From JAMXLO01 sp964427005 (GTDB lineage: Bacteria; Pseudomonadota; Alphaproteobacteria; Acetobacterales; Acetobacteraceae): a DNA stretch of 64,000 nucleotides. Positions within the stretch are counted from its first letter, which is position 1, and each line of letters starts with the position of its first letter. The position numbers were made by a program, and so were the translations under genes. The notes beneath the pieces are model-generated. The model was not told the origin of the DNA. It saw only the letters and a list, made by a program, of their open reading frames with translations, and did not search any database. This document shows positions 7,910 to 16,452 of this stretch, piece after piece. The stretch is from contig CAYRTL010000013.1 of the NCBI GenBank assembly GCA_964427005.1, positions 1 to 64,000 of the forward strand, given 5' to 3'.

Positions 7910-9079
7910 ATGTCGAACAAGGTTGCACTGATCACTGGCGTGACGGGCCAGGACGGTTCCTATCTGGCAGAACTCCTGCTAAAGAAGGGTTACGTCGTTC
8001 ACGGCGTTAAACGCCGGTCGTCTTCGCTAAACACAGGGCGCATTGACCATCTCTATGCTGACCTGCATGACACGGAAAGCAGGTTTTTCCTGCATTACGG
8101 CGATCTGACTGACGCCACAAACCTCATTCGGCTGATTCAAGAGATCCAGCCAACCGAGATCTACAACCTAGCGGCACAAAGCCACGTTCAGGTCAGTTTC
8201 GAGACACCCGAATACACAGCAAACGCCGACGCTATAGGCACCTTGCGCCTGCTCGAGGCGATTCGAATTCTCCATCTGGATCAGTGCGTCAGGTTCTACC
8301 AGGCCTCTACATCAGAGTTGTTTGGCCAGGTGCAGGAAGTGCCGCAGAAGGAGACGACGCCGTTCTATCCGCGAAGTCCTTATGGGGTCGCAAAGCTCTA
8401 CGCCTATTGGATCACCGTAAACTATCGTGAGGCCTATGGTTTGCATTCGTCGAACGGCATTCTGTTCAACCACGAAAGCCCGGTCCGAGGAGAAACCTTT
8501 GTTACTCGCAAGGTCACGCGGGCAGTGGCAGCGATCCAGGAAGGGCTCCAGAAAACGGTGTATATCGGGAACCTCGATGCGAAACGTGACTGGGGCCATG
8601 CCCGCGACTACGTTGAGGGCATGTGGTTGATGATGCAGCAGCCCGAACCGGATGATTATGTGCTCGCAACAGGGGAGATGCATGCTGTACGTGAATTCAT
8701 CGAGCGGGCATTCGCGGTTATCGGCCGAAGGATCGAGTGGCAGGGCAAGGGCACGGACGAACGTGGGATCGATGCAAGGACTGGCAGCACGTTAGTGCGA
8801 GTCGACCCCCGCTATTTTCGACCGAGCGAAGTCGATCTGCTCATTGGAGATCCCAGCAAAGCGCGAAAGAAACTCGGATGGGCACATACCACCAGCTTCG
8901 ACGAGCTTGTGACCGAGATGGTCACTTCCGACATCCATGAACTCGAATTGGAGCACCGCCCTCATGGCAAGCCACGACTGCGTGCTGTATCGTCTCAGTG
9001 GGAAGAGAGTGTGGGTCGCTGGCCACAAGGGAATGGTGGGCTCGGCCGTCGTGCGGCGGCTGGCATCCGAAGCTTGTGA
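7910..9079 (+). CDS. gmd: GDP-mannose 4,6-dehydratase
   Basis: Gmd converts GDP-D-mannose to GDP-4-dehydro-6-deoxy-D-mannose using tightly bound NADP. The extended SDR signature GVTGQDGSYLAELLLKKGY lies at residues 9-27. RRSSSLNTGRIDHLY, the YxxxK catalytic pair in SPYGVAKLYAYW and NHESPVRGETFVTRK are all typical. The ATG is preceded by GGAG. At 389 residues it is longer than usual (about 345-370). The last 45 residues (after TSDIHELELE) are arginine/glycine-rich and lie over the start of the next gene, which suggests a lost stop or a frameshift near 8940. It forms an operon with fcl. Confidence 0.93.
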   Translation: MSNKVALITGVTGQDGSYLAELLLKKGYVVHGVKRRSSSLNTGRIDHLYADLHDTESRFFLHYGDLTDATNLIRLIQEIQPTEIYNLAAQSHVQVSFETPEYTANADAIGTLRLLEAIRILHLDQCVRFYQASTSELFGQVQEVPQKETTPFYPRSPYGVAKLYAYWITVNYREAYGLHSSNGILFNHESPVRGETFVTRKVTRAVAAIQEGLQKTVYIGNLDAKRDWGHARDYVEGMWLMMQQPEPDDYVLATGEMHAVREFIERAFAVIGRRIEWQGKGTDERGIDARTGSTLVRVDPRYFRPSEVDLLIGDPSKARKKLGWAHTTSFDELVTEMVTSDIHELELEHRPHGKPRLRAVSSQWEESVGRWPQGNGGLGRRAAAGIRSL

Positions 9080-9926
9080 GATCCTGACTACAAGCCGGGC
9101 CGAAGTTGATCTGCGACGCCAGGCCGATGTGGAGGCCTGGATGGATCGCAACCGACCGCATGCTGTGATCATGGCGGCTGCAACCGTGGGCGGCATCCTT
9201 GCGAACGACAATCGACCCGCTGAGTTTCTTTACGATAACCTCCTGATAGAGGCTAATGTCATTCATGGAGCCAAGCTCTTTGGCGTTGAAAAACTGATGC
9301 TTCTCGGCTCATCGTGCATTTATCCGCGCCTCGCGGAGCAGCCGATCCGGGAGGATGCACTGCTCAGCGGTCCGCTCGAGCCCACAAATCAGTGGTATGC
9401 CATCGCGAAGATTGCGGGAATCAAGTTGTGCCAGGCCTACCGGCGGCAGTACGGATGCGACCTCATATCCGCCATGCCACCGAACTTGTACGGGCCCAAC
9501 GACAACTTCGATCCGATCTCAAGTCATGTCTTGCCGGCGCTCCTGCTCAAGGCACATCGGGCGAAGCTCGAACGCCGCAGCGATATCGAGGTCTGGGGCA
9601 CGGGCACGCCACGCCGCGAGTTTATGTACGTTGATGACTTGGCCGATGCAGTGGTCTTCTTGTGCAAGAGCTATTCTGAGGAAGAGCCTGTGAATATCGG
9701 CGTCGGCTATGACGTGAGCATTGCCGAGCTCGCCGAGATGATCATGGACGTGGTAGGCGTTGAGGCCCGCGTCGGGTTCAATCCGTCTATTCCTGATGGT
9801 ACGCCGCGCAAATTGATGGACAGCGCGCGGCTGTTCGCAATGGGCTGGAGACCAAAAACCAGCCTCCCGGAAGGTCTGCGGAAGCTGTATGCCTGGTATT
9901 TGAACTGCAACCGTAGAAATACCTAG
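8964..9926 (+). CDS. fcl: GDP-L-fucose synthase (GDP-4-keto-6-deoxymannose 3,5-epimerase/reductase)
   Basis: This bifunctional SDR epimerises and reduces the Gmd product to GDP-L-fucose. It shows KRVWVAGHKGMVGSAVVRRL (NADP site), LLGSSCIYPRLAEQPI, the catalytic YAIAKIAGIKLC and PPNLYGPNDNFDP, all diagnostic of Fcl. The start at ATG 8964 was chosen because the conserved LSGKRVW begins ten residues later; the frame is open to 8937. This places the first 116 bases inside the extended gmd frame. It could instead act on a heptose analogue (see findings). Confidence 0.92.
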   Translation: MASHDCVLYRLSGKRVWVAGHKGMVGSAVVRRLASEACEILTTSRAEVDLRRQADVEAWMDRNRPHAVIMAAATVGGILANDNRPAEFLYDNLLIEANVIHGAKLFGVEKLMLLGSSCIYPRLAEQPIREDALLSGPLEPTNQWYAIAKIAGIKLCQAYRRQYGCDLISAMPPNLYGPNDNFDPISSHVLPALLLKAHRAKLERRSDIEVWGTGTPRREFMYVDDLADAVVFLCKSYSEEEPVNIGVGYDVSIAELAEMIMDVVGVEARVGFNPSIPDGTPRKLMDSARLFAMGWRPKTSLPEGLRKLYAWYLNCNRRNT

Positions 9927-9998
9927 GCGATCCTACCCAAGTCTATTGCGTAAGACGCGTAACCGCATGGACGCCACAGGACATTGCGCCGCACTGAC

Positions 9999-10721
9999 CT
10001 AATCTGCCACTCCAAGCACAAAGTACATCCAGGTACTGGGCCACGGTATCCAGCGGGTCAATCCTCGTCGGACCAGATAATTGTGCATCGACGAGGTTAG
10101 CTCTCGATATTGATAGGCTGTCGCGAGACAGATGTACCTGTTCTCTCTGGCGAGCATAAGCGCGGATCTCGGCGAGAATGTGCGCTCTGGCCCGTCGTAG
10201 CGCGGGCCTTTAACTCGGCGGGCAATCGAAGCCCGGAAATGCACGGGAACGTCTATGATGGCGATGCCGCCGGGACGGATAAATGGACGCATATTGGATA
10301 GTACTTTTTCGACGAAATCACCGCTGTAGAGGAGCGTATCAAGACAAAATGCTGCATCCCAGGTCCTGCCGAACAGGTCGGTTCCAGCTGCCCTCGGTCG
10401 CAAGAGGTCGATAATCCCAAATTCGATGTTAGAAAAGTCGGGATGATCGGTCCGCGCGACATTCAGCGCGTCGGGACTGAGATCGAGATGCGTAAATTGG
10501 CGGAAATGGGGGGCCAGTGTCTCGAGCCAGCGACCTGCGCCGCCGGAAACATCTACTCCACTCCAGTCGGGCTTGGTCCAGCGGGAAATCAAGTGCTCGA
10601 CAACGGCAGAACGCGCCTGGAACCGCTCATCGAGCCGGTCCTGTCTTGTCCCCCAGACAAGATGTGAATCCGTCGGTTGAACCCGACTATGCTGCATCTG
10701 ATAGACCCGACTCCGGAGCAT
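9999..10721 (-). CDS. SAM-dependent methyltransferase
   Basis: This 240-residue class I methyltransferase has the SAM motif GVDVSGGAGRWLETLAPHF near residues 55-73, the acidic strand-2 end THLDLSPDAL, DAAFCLDTLLY and FIRPGGIAIIDVPVHF. The glycine-rich loop is unusual (VSGGAGR in place of GCGxG). It is the last gene of the long minus-strand operon. Its ATG at 10721 overlaps the preceding epimerase gene by 35 bases; ATG at 10697 would reduce the overlap to 11. Likely acts on a sugar or lipid-linked glycan; the exact substrate is not visible. Confidence 0.75.
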   Translation of the reverse strand: MLRSRVYQMQHSRVQPTDSHLVWGTRQDRLDERFQARSAVVEHLISRWTKPDWSGVDVSGGAGRWLETLAPHFRQFTHLDLSPDALNVARTDHPDFSNIEFGIIDLLRPRAAGTDLFGRTWDAAFCLDTLLYSGDFVEKVLSNMRPFIRPGGIAIIDVPVHFRASIARRVKGPRYDGPERTFSPRSALMLARENRYICLATAYQYRELTSSMHNYLVRRGLTRWIPWPSTWMYFVLGVAD

Positions 10722-11652
10722 TCCGACCAGACTGAGCGAGCCAGTCTAGTACCCTTACAAGGCCGGCCCGCAAGTTGAGTGGCTCCGGCAACGAAAGGGC
10801 AGCGCGTGCCTTCCTGGGTGAGCCAACGGAGTGACGTATATCGCCTGCGCGCGACGGGTGGTGCCGGGCTTCAAGGTGGGTTCCCGTCAACTCGGCTATT
10901 ATTTCAGCCAGCTTAAGCACCGAGGTCGGAATGCCGGTGCACACGTTCGCCACAAGTGCCTCCGGCCGTTGTGCACTCATAGCAGCGAGCAAAGCGGAGA
11001 CTACGTCAGCGACGAACACGAAGTCGCGGGTCTGTCGACCATCTCCAAATATTTCTATCGGCTTGCCCCGTCGCAGCCTTTCGCAGAAGATCGAGATCAC
11101 GCCTGAGTAAGGTGAGGCAGGGTCTTGGCGGGGCCCGTAAACGTTGAAAAAGCGTAGACCAGCACTCGGAATGCGGTGCACATGACAAGCGACACGCGCA
11201 TGCAGCTCGGCACCATACTTGTCCGCTCCGTAGGCCGAGAGCGGGCGCCGTTCGGTGTCCTCTGTGATGGGCATTCCAGCAGCGTCACCGTAAACAGCAG
11301 CAGACGACGCATATACCACCGGGGCTATTGTCCCGGCCTGGCGAATGGCATCAAACAAAGCAATGGTGCCGGCCAAATTGACGCGATGAGTTCCGAGCCA
11401 GTCGCTAACCCCGCGCTCCACCGAGGCTATTGCGGCGAGGTGAAAGCATCCGACAACTCCATCGACCGCGCGACGCAGCACACTTGGATCGGCGACATCA
11501 CCAACAATCAATTCGACACCGGCTGGAAGGTTTTCGGGTTTTCCGGTGGACATGTCATCTAGCACACGCACCGCGTCACCACGTGCAAGCATGGCCTCGC
11601 AGAGATGCGAACCGATGAAACCCGCCCCACCCGTTACCAGATACATTACCAT
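10687..11652 (-). CDS. NAD-dependent sugar epimerase (UDP-glucose 4-epimerase type)
   Basis: The extended SDR fold carries MYLVTGGAGFIGSHLCEAML at the N-terminus, HLAAIASVERG, YASSAAVYGD, the catalytic YGADKYGAELHAR and FFNVYGPRQDP, all as in GalE/WbpP-like nucleotide-sugar epimerases. The frame is open to 11739, but the Rossmann motif shows that ATG 11652 or 11646 is the real start. It probably supplies a UDP-hexose epimer for the exopolysaccharide. It lies between the initiating transferase and a methyltransferase in the same operon. Confidence 0.88.
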   Translation of the reverse strand: MVMYLVTGGAGFIGSHLCEAMLARGDAVRVLDDMSTGKPENLPAGVELIVGDVADPSVLRRAVDGVVGCFHLAAIASVERGVSDWLGTHRVNLAGTIALFDAIRQAGTIAPVVYASSAAVYGDAAGMPITEDTERRPLSAYGADKYGAELHARVACHVHRIPSAGLRFFNVYGPRQDPASPYSGVISIFCERLRRGKPIEIFGDGRQTRDFVFVADVVSALLAAMSAQRPEALVANVCTGIPTSVLKLAEIIAELTGTHLEARHHPSRAGDIRHSVGSPRKARAALSLPEPLNLRAGLVRVLDWLAQSGRNAPESGLSDAA

Positions 11653-11787
11653 TGCTGCGCGGTACCCACCTGCAGCACCAGGTACCAGCTTGGGATTTGG
11701 TGTGACCAATACTCGCGATAGCCAAGCTCGTACCGCCAAACCGCCAGCGCCTCAGCACATCGAGTTTGCATCTCAACTCCGAGCCGG

Positions 11788-13227
11788 TCAGTAGGCATTC
11801 TGAGCATTGCAAACACACACAGCGGTCAAGACTAGAATCTTCAAGTCGAGCCCAAGCGACCAGTGGTTGACGTACCACAAGTCGCACTCCACGCGCCTAA
11901 TCATCATTTGGACGTCAGGCGTGCCGCCACGCCAGCCATTCACCTGCGCCCAGCCAGTGATTCCAGGCTTCACGTTGTGACGGGCGGCATAGAACGCGAT
12001 GATCTCGCGATATTCGTTGTCATGCGCCAGCGCATGTGGTCGCGGGCCGACAAGCGACATTTCACCCCTAAGGACGTTAAGCAATTGAGGCAACTCGTCG
12101 ATGCTGAACCGGCGCAAGATGCGACCCACGCGGGTAACGCGTTTGTCGTCGCGGCCGGCTTGCTGGATTGCAGCTCCATCCTCCAGGGTTCGCATCGTGC
12201 GGAATTTGTAGATGTAGAATGGGCGGTTGTTGAAACCAACCCGTCGTTGGCGGAAGAACACTGGCCCTGGGGAGTCGCAAACGACCAAAGCGGCGATGAT
12301 GGCCAAGGCAGGCAGCACGACCGGAAGCGCAAGCACGCTCAGCACGAGGTCCAATAGTCTCTTTGCAGCAAGCTGCGGCCGGTTCAACGGTGGGCGCTGA
12401 AGCTGTACTGCCTTCGTATCGCCAAATCCAAAGAGAGGATGCTCAAGCAAGGTACTAGTGGCGCTGTCGGGAACCAGCGCCACCGGGAGTGGTACGACAC
12501 TTAGTTGCCCGGTGATCTCCTCGATCAACGTTGTGTCGGTCCAGTCCAGTGCAAGCAAAATCTCGTCAACGGAGCCATGGCGAACGTAGTCGATGATCTG
12601 GCGCATGCATTCAGAGATCTCCCATTCGTCGGACGACACGGGTAGGGAGAAGGTCCTGCAAACATTGCGTCCGGAGGCCTCGATGGCCTGAGCAAGACTG
12701 GCCGGAACGGAATGCCTATAGCGAGAGACGACAACGACCTGGCGCTTGGTGATCCGCCCAGATCGCGAAGACTGAGCCAGTACCTGTCGCGTCCCCCACC
12801 GCAGCAACGAGACACCGAGAACGCCAGCGGCAAATGACAGCAGAACAGTTCCCCGCGGGGGGAAGTCGTCCCCCTTGAGCACGATCATAAGAACGACCAG
12901 ACACAGGAAGGCCCCCGTCCAGATCAGCATCGCCTCTTTAATTCGCAAGCCCGACTGTCTGGAATACAGCCCGCGGGCATAGGCAAGGCTCGAAAATGAA
13001 ATTGCTAGAGCAATGCCGAATCCAAAGTACCGGCTAAGATCCCCGATGCGGCCGGACTCGACCAGGTTGTAAGCTATACCGGATGTGATACCGAGGATCA
13101 CGACACAAGCGACGTCCATAAAAGCAAGCGCCGGCGGGACCGCATCTAAAGCCAGCGACAGCCTCTTGCGCGAAGTCGGCAAGGCGGCGACCAGTGTGGG
13201 ACGTAATTCGTCGTTGAGAAGAGGCAT
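11788..13227 (-). CDS. Exopolysaccharide biosynthesis polyprenyl glycosylphosphotransferase
   Basis: This membrane enzyme of 479 residues starts repeat-unit synthesis by moving a sugar-1-phosphate onto undecaprenyl phosphate. Several N-terminal membrane segments (residues 30-150) precede a CoA-binding-like soluble domain. A membrane segment (LLDLVLSVLALPVVLPALAI) then leads into the catalytic core: GPVFFRQRRVGFNNRPF, IYKFRTM, FSIDELPQLLNVLRGEMS, LVGPRP and KPGITGWAQVNG. All are hallmarks of the bacterial sugar transferase family (WcaJ, GumD, ExoY). ATG at 13227 is used. The 5' region contains an assembly join at 13253-13462. Confidence 0.93.
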   Translation of the reverse strand: MPLLNDELRPTLVAALPTSRKRLSLALDAVPPALAFMDVACVVILGITSGIAYNLVESGRIGDLSRYFGFGIALAISFSSLAYARGLYSRQSGLRIKEAMLIWTGAFLCLVVLMIVLKGDDFPPRGTVLLSFAAGVLGVSLLRWGTRQVLAQSSRSGRITKRQVVVVSRYRHSVPASLAQAIEASGRNVCRTFSLPVSSDEWEISECMRQIIDYVRHGSVDEILLALDWTDTTLIEEITGQLSVVPLPVALVPDSATSTLLEHPLFGFGDTKAVQLQRPPLNRPQLAAKRLLDLVLSVLALPVVLPALAIIAALVVCDSPGPVFFRQRRVGFNNRPFYIYKFRTMRTLEDGAAIQQAGRDDKRVTRVGRILRRFSIDELPQLLNVLRGEMSLVGPRPHALAHDNEYREIIAFYAARHNVKPGITGWAQVNGWRGGTPDVQMMIRRVECDLWYVNHWSLGLDLKILVLTAVCVCNAQNAY

Positions 13228-13615
13228 CTCGTTGATCGCGGTTCCAAATGGCAGCGGTTGCGGAGCAACTGCGATGTTGCCTCAGCCAGAGCACACAGCG
13301 CACAAGCNNNNNNNNNNNNNNNNNNNNNNNNNNNNNNNNNNNNNNNNNNNNNNNNNNNNNNNNNNNNNNNNNNNNNNNNNNNNNNNNNNNNNNNNNNNNN
13401 NNNNNNNAGCGGTTGCGGAGCAACTGCGATGTTGCCTCAGCCAGAGCACACAGCGCACAAGCACCGGATGACTTCACATCCCTGAGAATTTCTCTACTGA
13501 AGTCAGCTTTGCCAATTCGGCAACAAGCTTTAACCCTAAAGGGCAAGGCTATCCTCTAATTCGCATTCAACATCAGCGTTTCGGCCCCTTGACATCCCAC
13601 AGCCAATGCAGAGTG
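13228..13615. other. Intergenic region containing an unmerged assembly join
   Basis: No gene is seen between the PAP2-like gene and the glycosylphosphotransferase gene. The real interval is probably 155 bases shorter, because the 100 N are bracketed by two copies of one 55-base sequence. Open frames crossing the N run are artefacts. Confidence 0.6.
13253..13462. other. 100-N gap flanked by identical 55-base contig ends
   Basis: Bases 13253-13307 and 13408-13462 are identical over 55 bases, starting agcggttgcggagc, and lie exactly against the N run 13308-13407. This is the signature of two contigs sharing a 55-base k-mer overlap that a scaffolder failed to merge. It is not a biological repeat. 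Confidence 0.9.
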
Positions 13616-14395
13616 CTAGCCAACAAGGTGAGCTGAAAAGTCGCGTATGTCCTGAAAAGCCGTGGCCAAAAGGTAGGACACAAGAAAAGCGCACATGTAG
13701 AAGGTTGGCGCCGAGACCTCTTCCCATCTGACTAAGTGGATACCCAGTCTCAAACTCCACCGGGCTTGCGCAAGAGACGCCATGACCGCGGCCAAGAAGA
13801 CGCTTCCCAAAATATCTGTAGGGTAGTGCAGTCCCAGATAGATGCGGCACGACTCCACCCCGACCGTGAAGGCAAGGGCAAGAAGTCCCAGATTGTGGCG
13901 GGCCGTAAGAATGGCAATCGCTAACCCAGCGAACATAGTCGCTCGTTCGCTTGGAAAGCCAGGAGAACGAGAGTAGGGACTCTCCCCTGAGACATCCGTA
14001 TTGCCAACAGCGTTTGGCACATGCAGTTGAAGCGCAGGATCGACAATGGGTCTCGGCGTTGTAGGCAAGGCATGCTGCAAAAGATGAGCGAGAAACGCAG
14101 CGAAAACAGCCGCGACGGCACCGTTCACTATTTGCGCGCGCATTTCCCGATTGATGCCGGAGAACCAGCAATACCAGATCAGCGACACGATGGTCACGCC
14201 CTGCAGCGCCGGATACGTGACGGCAATGGCGAACTCGGTTGCAAGATCGCGGCCCGTGGCAACGTCGTTGAAAGCTCTTGCTAACGGATAATCCAAGAGA
14301 ACCGGATAAAGCCGAAGTATTACGGTCGCAAAGAACAAGCCCAGAAATGTACTCACCTTCACCAGGCTTGGAGAACGGGACAAGTCTGCAAACAT
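13616..14395 (-). CDS. PAP2-like membrane protein with altered phosphatase motifs
   Basis: This 259-residue protein has about six membrane segments and resembles type 2 phosphatidic acid phosphatases, which include undecaprenyl-pyrophosphatases. Motif 3 is intact as CRIYLGLHYPTD. Motif 1 lacks its lysine (HALPTTPRP). Motif 2 reads PSERATMFAG where active enzymes have PSGH, so the acid-base histidine is an arginine. A close paralogue lies at 37118-37897 with the same change. Position in the operon suggests a role with undecaprenyl-linked intermediates, but catalytic activity is doubtful. Confidence 0.8.
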   Translation of the reverse strand: MFADLSRSPSLVKVSTFLGLFFATVILRLYPVLLDYPLARAFNDVATGRDLATEFAIAVTYPALQGVTIVSLIWYCWFSGINREMRAQIVNGAVAAVFAAFLAHLLQHALPTTPRPIVDPALQLHVPNAVGNTDVSGESPYSRSPGFPSERATMFAGLAIAILTARHNLGLLALAFTVGVESCRIYLGLHYPTDILGSVFLAAVMASLAQARWSLRLGIHLVRWEEVSAPTFYMCAFLVSYLLATAFQDIRDFSAHLVG

Positions 14396-14530
14396 CAGGT
14401 CAGCCTCTTTCGGTCCCGTCGGCCAAGCGCGCCGATACTGCGGGAGGCCAACCTTGAGCTACCGGAGGTTTCTCCGCGCGGGTGACAATCGGCGAGACTG
14501 CGTTGTAGTACTGGCCGCCGCGCACGCGGT

Positions 14531-15862
14531 CTAGAGCCTTGAGGAGTCCTGGCGCGCCATCGGTACTTGGCCAAAGAAGTGCTGGTTTTGCTCCAGCCGC
14601 AGTTCATCGCACAGCCGACCAAGCGGAACCTCGACGTCGTCATATCGGAGCACAGCATCCCGGCTGATGTTCCGCCTCAGTCGGCAGCCTTCCGCCAACC
14701 CAATAGGAAGCAAACGTTCCGCGTAGACAGTTTGCGCATTCTCGCACACGCCGTAGGTCATGTAGTGTCCCAGACCGTCCAAGACCTCTCCTTCGTTGAG
14801 ATCCCGTTTGGCGGTCGCGACCACATCCACGCAGGGTGCGCCGAGCGGCGTGATTGCCGCATCTCCGAATCTTACCGCGCGGGCAATAGTGAACGGGACC
14901 TCGAAATGGCAGAGATGATAGGGCCAGTAGAAGCAGTAAAGCGGCCCCGGCCCCATCTTATAGAGAGAAAGATAATGCACCTCCGTAGCATCGCTCGTTG
15001 TCCCAAGGACAAACACACCCGGATTTGGCATGGCTCCGACGCAGTAATCTACGATGCCTGGCCCGTCGATCAGCTCATCGAGCGGGTACCAGTTCACCGC
15101 CTCCTGGATCGGGGTGCCGGCCCGGACGACTGGACCGTACATCCCACGCTGAGCAACCTGCATGCCTGTCGCATTGGCAACGATGGCGTTTTCGAATGAT
15201 ATCTTCGTGCCATCCGCAAAGGACGTGACCATTGGGGCCTTCATTCCCCATTTTTTGGCGAATCCTTCTTGAGTGGTAGGATTGCGGTAGGGGTCATGCA
15301 GACCTTTTATGTTGCCACAGAGCACTGGTCTGATGCCCAACCCCTTCACCCAGCGGTACAAGTTCATGATAACGCCGGGCTGATCCCCCTCTGTGTTCGT
15401 GATGACAACGCCAGCGCGATCGGCATAGCGCCTCAGGATGGGGCCGATAGTACTGTCGAGCTCAGCGTTCATCATGATGACATGCTTGCGTTGGGCAATC
15501 GCCCGCATCACCACATGGGCAGAGAACTCGATAGCTCCGGTGACCTCCAGGACCGCGTCGATCCCTTTCGCGTCGCAAAGGAGCATCGGATTGTCGGTGA
15601 TCGCATGTCGGCCACGGGCGATGCTGTCGTCCAGCTCATCCACCGAGCTCACATGTGTGACATTGTCCTCGCCGGCGGCGGCATAGGCCTGGCGCGCGAC
15701 CTCAACGCGACGGTTGGAGATCGCCGCAAGTTCCATGCCCTTTGTGTGATGCAATATCTGGCGGGCAATACCGCGCGCCATGAAGCCAGCCCCCACCATT
15801 CCAACTCTGATCGGGGTGCCGACCCGTTCCAGTCGCTCCAGTTCACGATCAACGATGAACAT
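14531..15862 (-). CDS. NAD(P)-dependent dehydrogenase with SAF domain (homoserine dehydrogenase-like)
   Basis: This 443-residue protein starts with a Rossmann domain, IRVGMVGAGFMARGIARQIL at residues 17-36. It continues with IDAVLEVTGAIEF, HVIMMNAELDSTIGP and NTEGDQPGV, and ends with a SAF-like segment (CVDVVATAKRDLNEGEVLDG, then LPIGLAEGCRLRRNIS). This is the architecture of the COG4091-type predicted homoserine dehydrogenases. True substrates of such proteins are mostly unknown. Here it lies 5 bases after an RmlC-type epimerase in the heptose/exopolysaccharide operon, so a nucleotide-sugar or branched-sugar role is plausible. That role is inference. Confidence 0.8.
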   Translation of the reverse strand: MFIVDRELERLERVGTPIRVGMVGAGFMARGIARQILHHTKGMELAAISNRRVEVARQAYAAAGEDNVTHVSSVDELDDSIARGRHAITDNPMLLCDAKGIDAVLEVTGAIEFSAHVVMRAIAQRKHVIMMNAELDSTIGPILRRYADRAGVVITNTEGDQPGVIMNLYRWVKGLGIRPVLCGNIKGLHDPYRNPTTQEGFAKKWGMKAPMVTSFADGTKISFENAIVANATGMQVAQRGMYGPVVRAGTPIQEAVNWYPLDELIDGPGIVDYCVGAMPNPGVFVLGTTSDATEVHYLSLYKMGPGPLYCFYWPYHLCHFEVPFTIARAVRFGDAAITPLGAPCVDVVATAKRDLNEGEVLDGLGHYMTYGVCENAQTVYAERLLPIGLAEGCRLRRNISRDAVLRYDDVEVPLGRLCDELRLEQNQHFFGQVPMARQDSSRL

Positions 15863-15867
15863 CGCAC

Positions 15868-16434
15868 CTACTCCCGACCCGCCGTCACTAGGACGCCTCG
15901 TCGCTCACTCGCAAAGTCGGGCCAACTCCGGTCCTTTTCCGAGATGACCTCAGGTTGCTGGGGCCAACTGATGTCAAAGGCATGATCATCCCAGCGCACG
16001 CCGCGTTCGGCCGCCGGCGTGTAGAACTCGGAGACAAGATAGATGACCTCGGTCCCGTCCACGAGGGTCAGGAAAGCATTAGCGCAGCCCTTCGGAACGA
16101 GCAGCATGCGATAGTTCGTGTCACTGAGCTCTACTGATATGTGGCACATATAGGTCGGCGACTCCGGTCGCAGATCGATCAGCACGTCATGTACAGCGCC
16201 GCGAACGCAGCGGAGGAGCTTATCCTCCTGATATGGTGCGACTTGGTAGTGGAACCCACGCAGCGTGTTCCTGCAGCGATTAAATGAAATATTCATTTGT
16301 ACGAGGCGGTTGGGAAGGCCCTGCTCGCCGAACTCCTGCCAGCACCAGCCGCGGGCAAAGAAACCCCGAGCGTCCGAATGCTTCTCCAACTCCACAATAT
16401 AGGCGCCCGGTATATCTGTCGTGTTGAAAATCAT
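15868..16434 (-). CDS. RmlC-type dTDP-4-dehydrorhamnose 3,5-epimerase family protein
   Basis: This 188-residue cupin is of the normal length for RmlC. It shows ARGFFARGWCWQEFGEQG, QMNISFNRCRNTLRGFHYQ (catalytic His region), EDKLLRCVRGAVHDVLIDLR, MLLVPKGCANAFLTL and VIYLVSEFY. The family epimerises 4-keto sugars at C3 and/or C5. No RmlA, B or D partner is present here. Its neighbours make GDP-heptose, which fits a GDP-4-keto-heptose epimerase as in Campylobacter modified-heptose pathways (inferred). Confidence 0.85.
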   Translation of the reverse strand: MIFNTTDIPGAYIVELEKHSDARGFFARGWCWQEFGEQGLPNRLVQMNISFNRCRNTLRGFHYQVAPYQEDKLLRCVRGAVHDVLIDLRPESPTYMCHISVELSDTNYRMLLVPKGCANAFLTLVDGTEVIYLVSEFYTPAAERGVRWDDHAFDISWPQQPEVISEKDRSWPDFASERRGVLVTAGRE

Positions 16435-16452
16435 CGTCCCCTCCCAGTGGGC

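Noticed and set aside
13253..13462. Possible direct repeat or transposon footprint
   Set aside because: The exact 55-base length, exact abutment to 100 N and a second identical case at 59756-59965 indicate assembly, not biology.
13034..13559. Several frames that run through the N block
   Set aside because: They cross undetermined bases and duplicated contig ends, and encode no recognisable protein.
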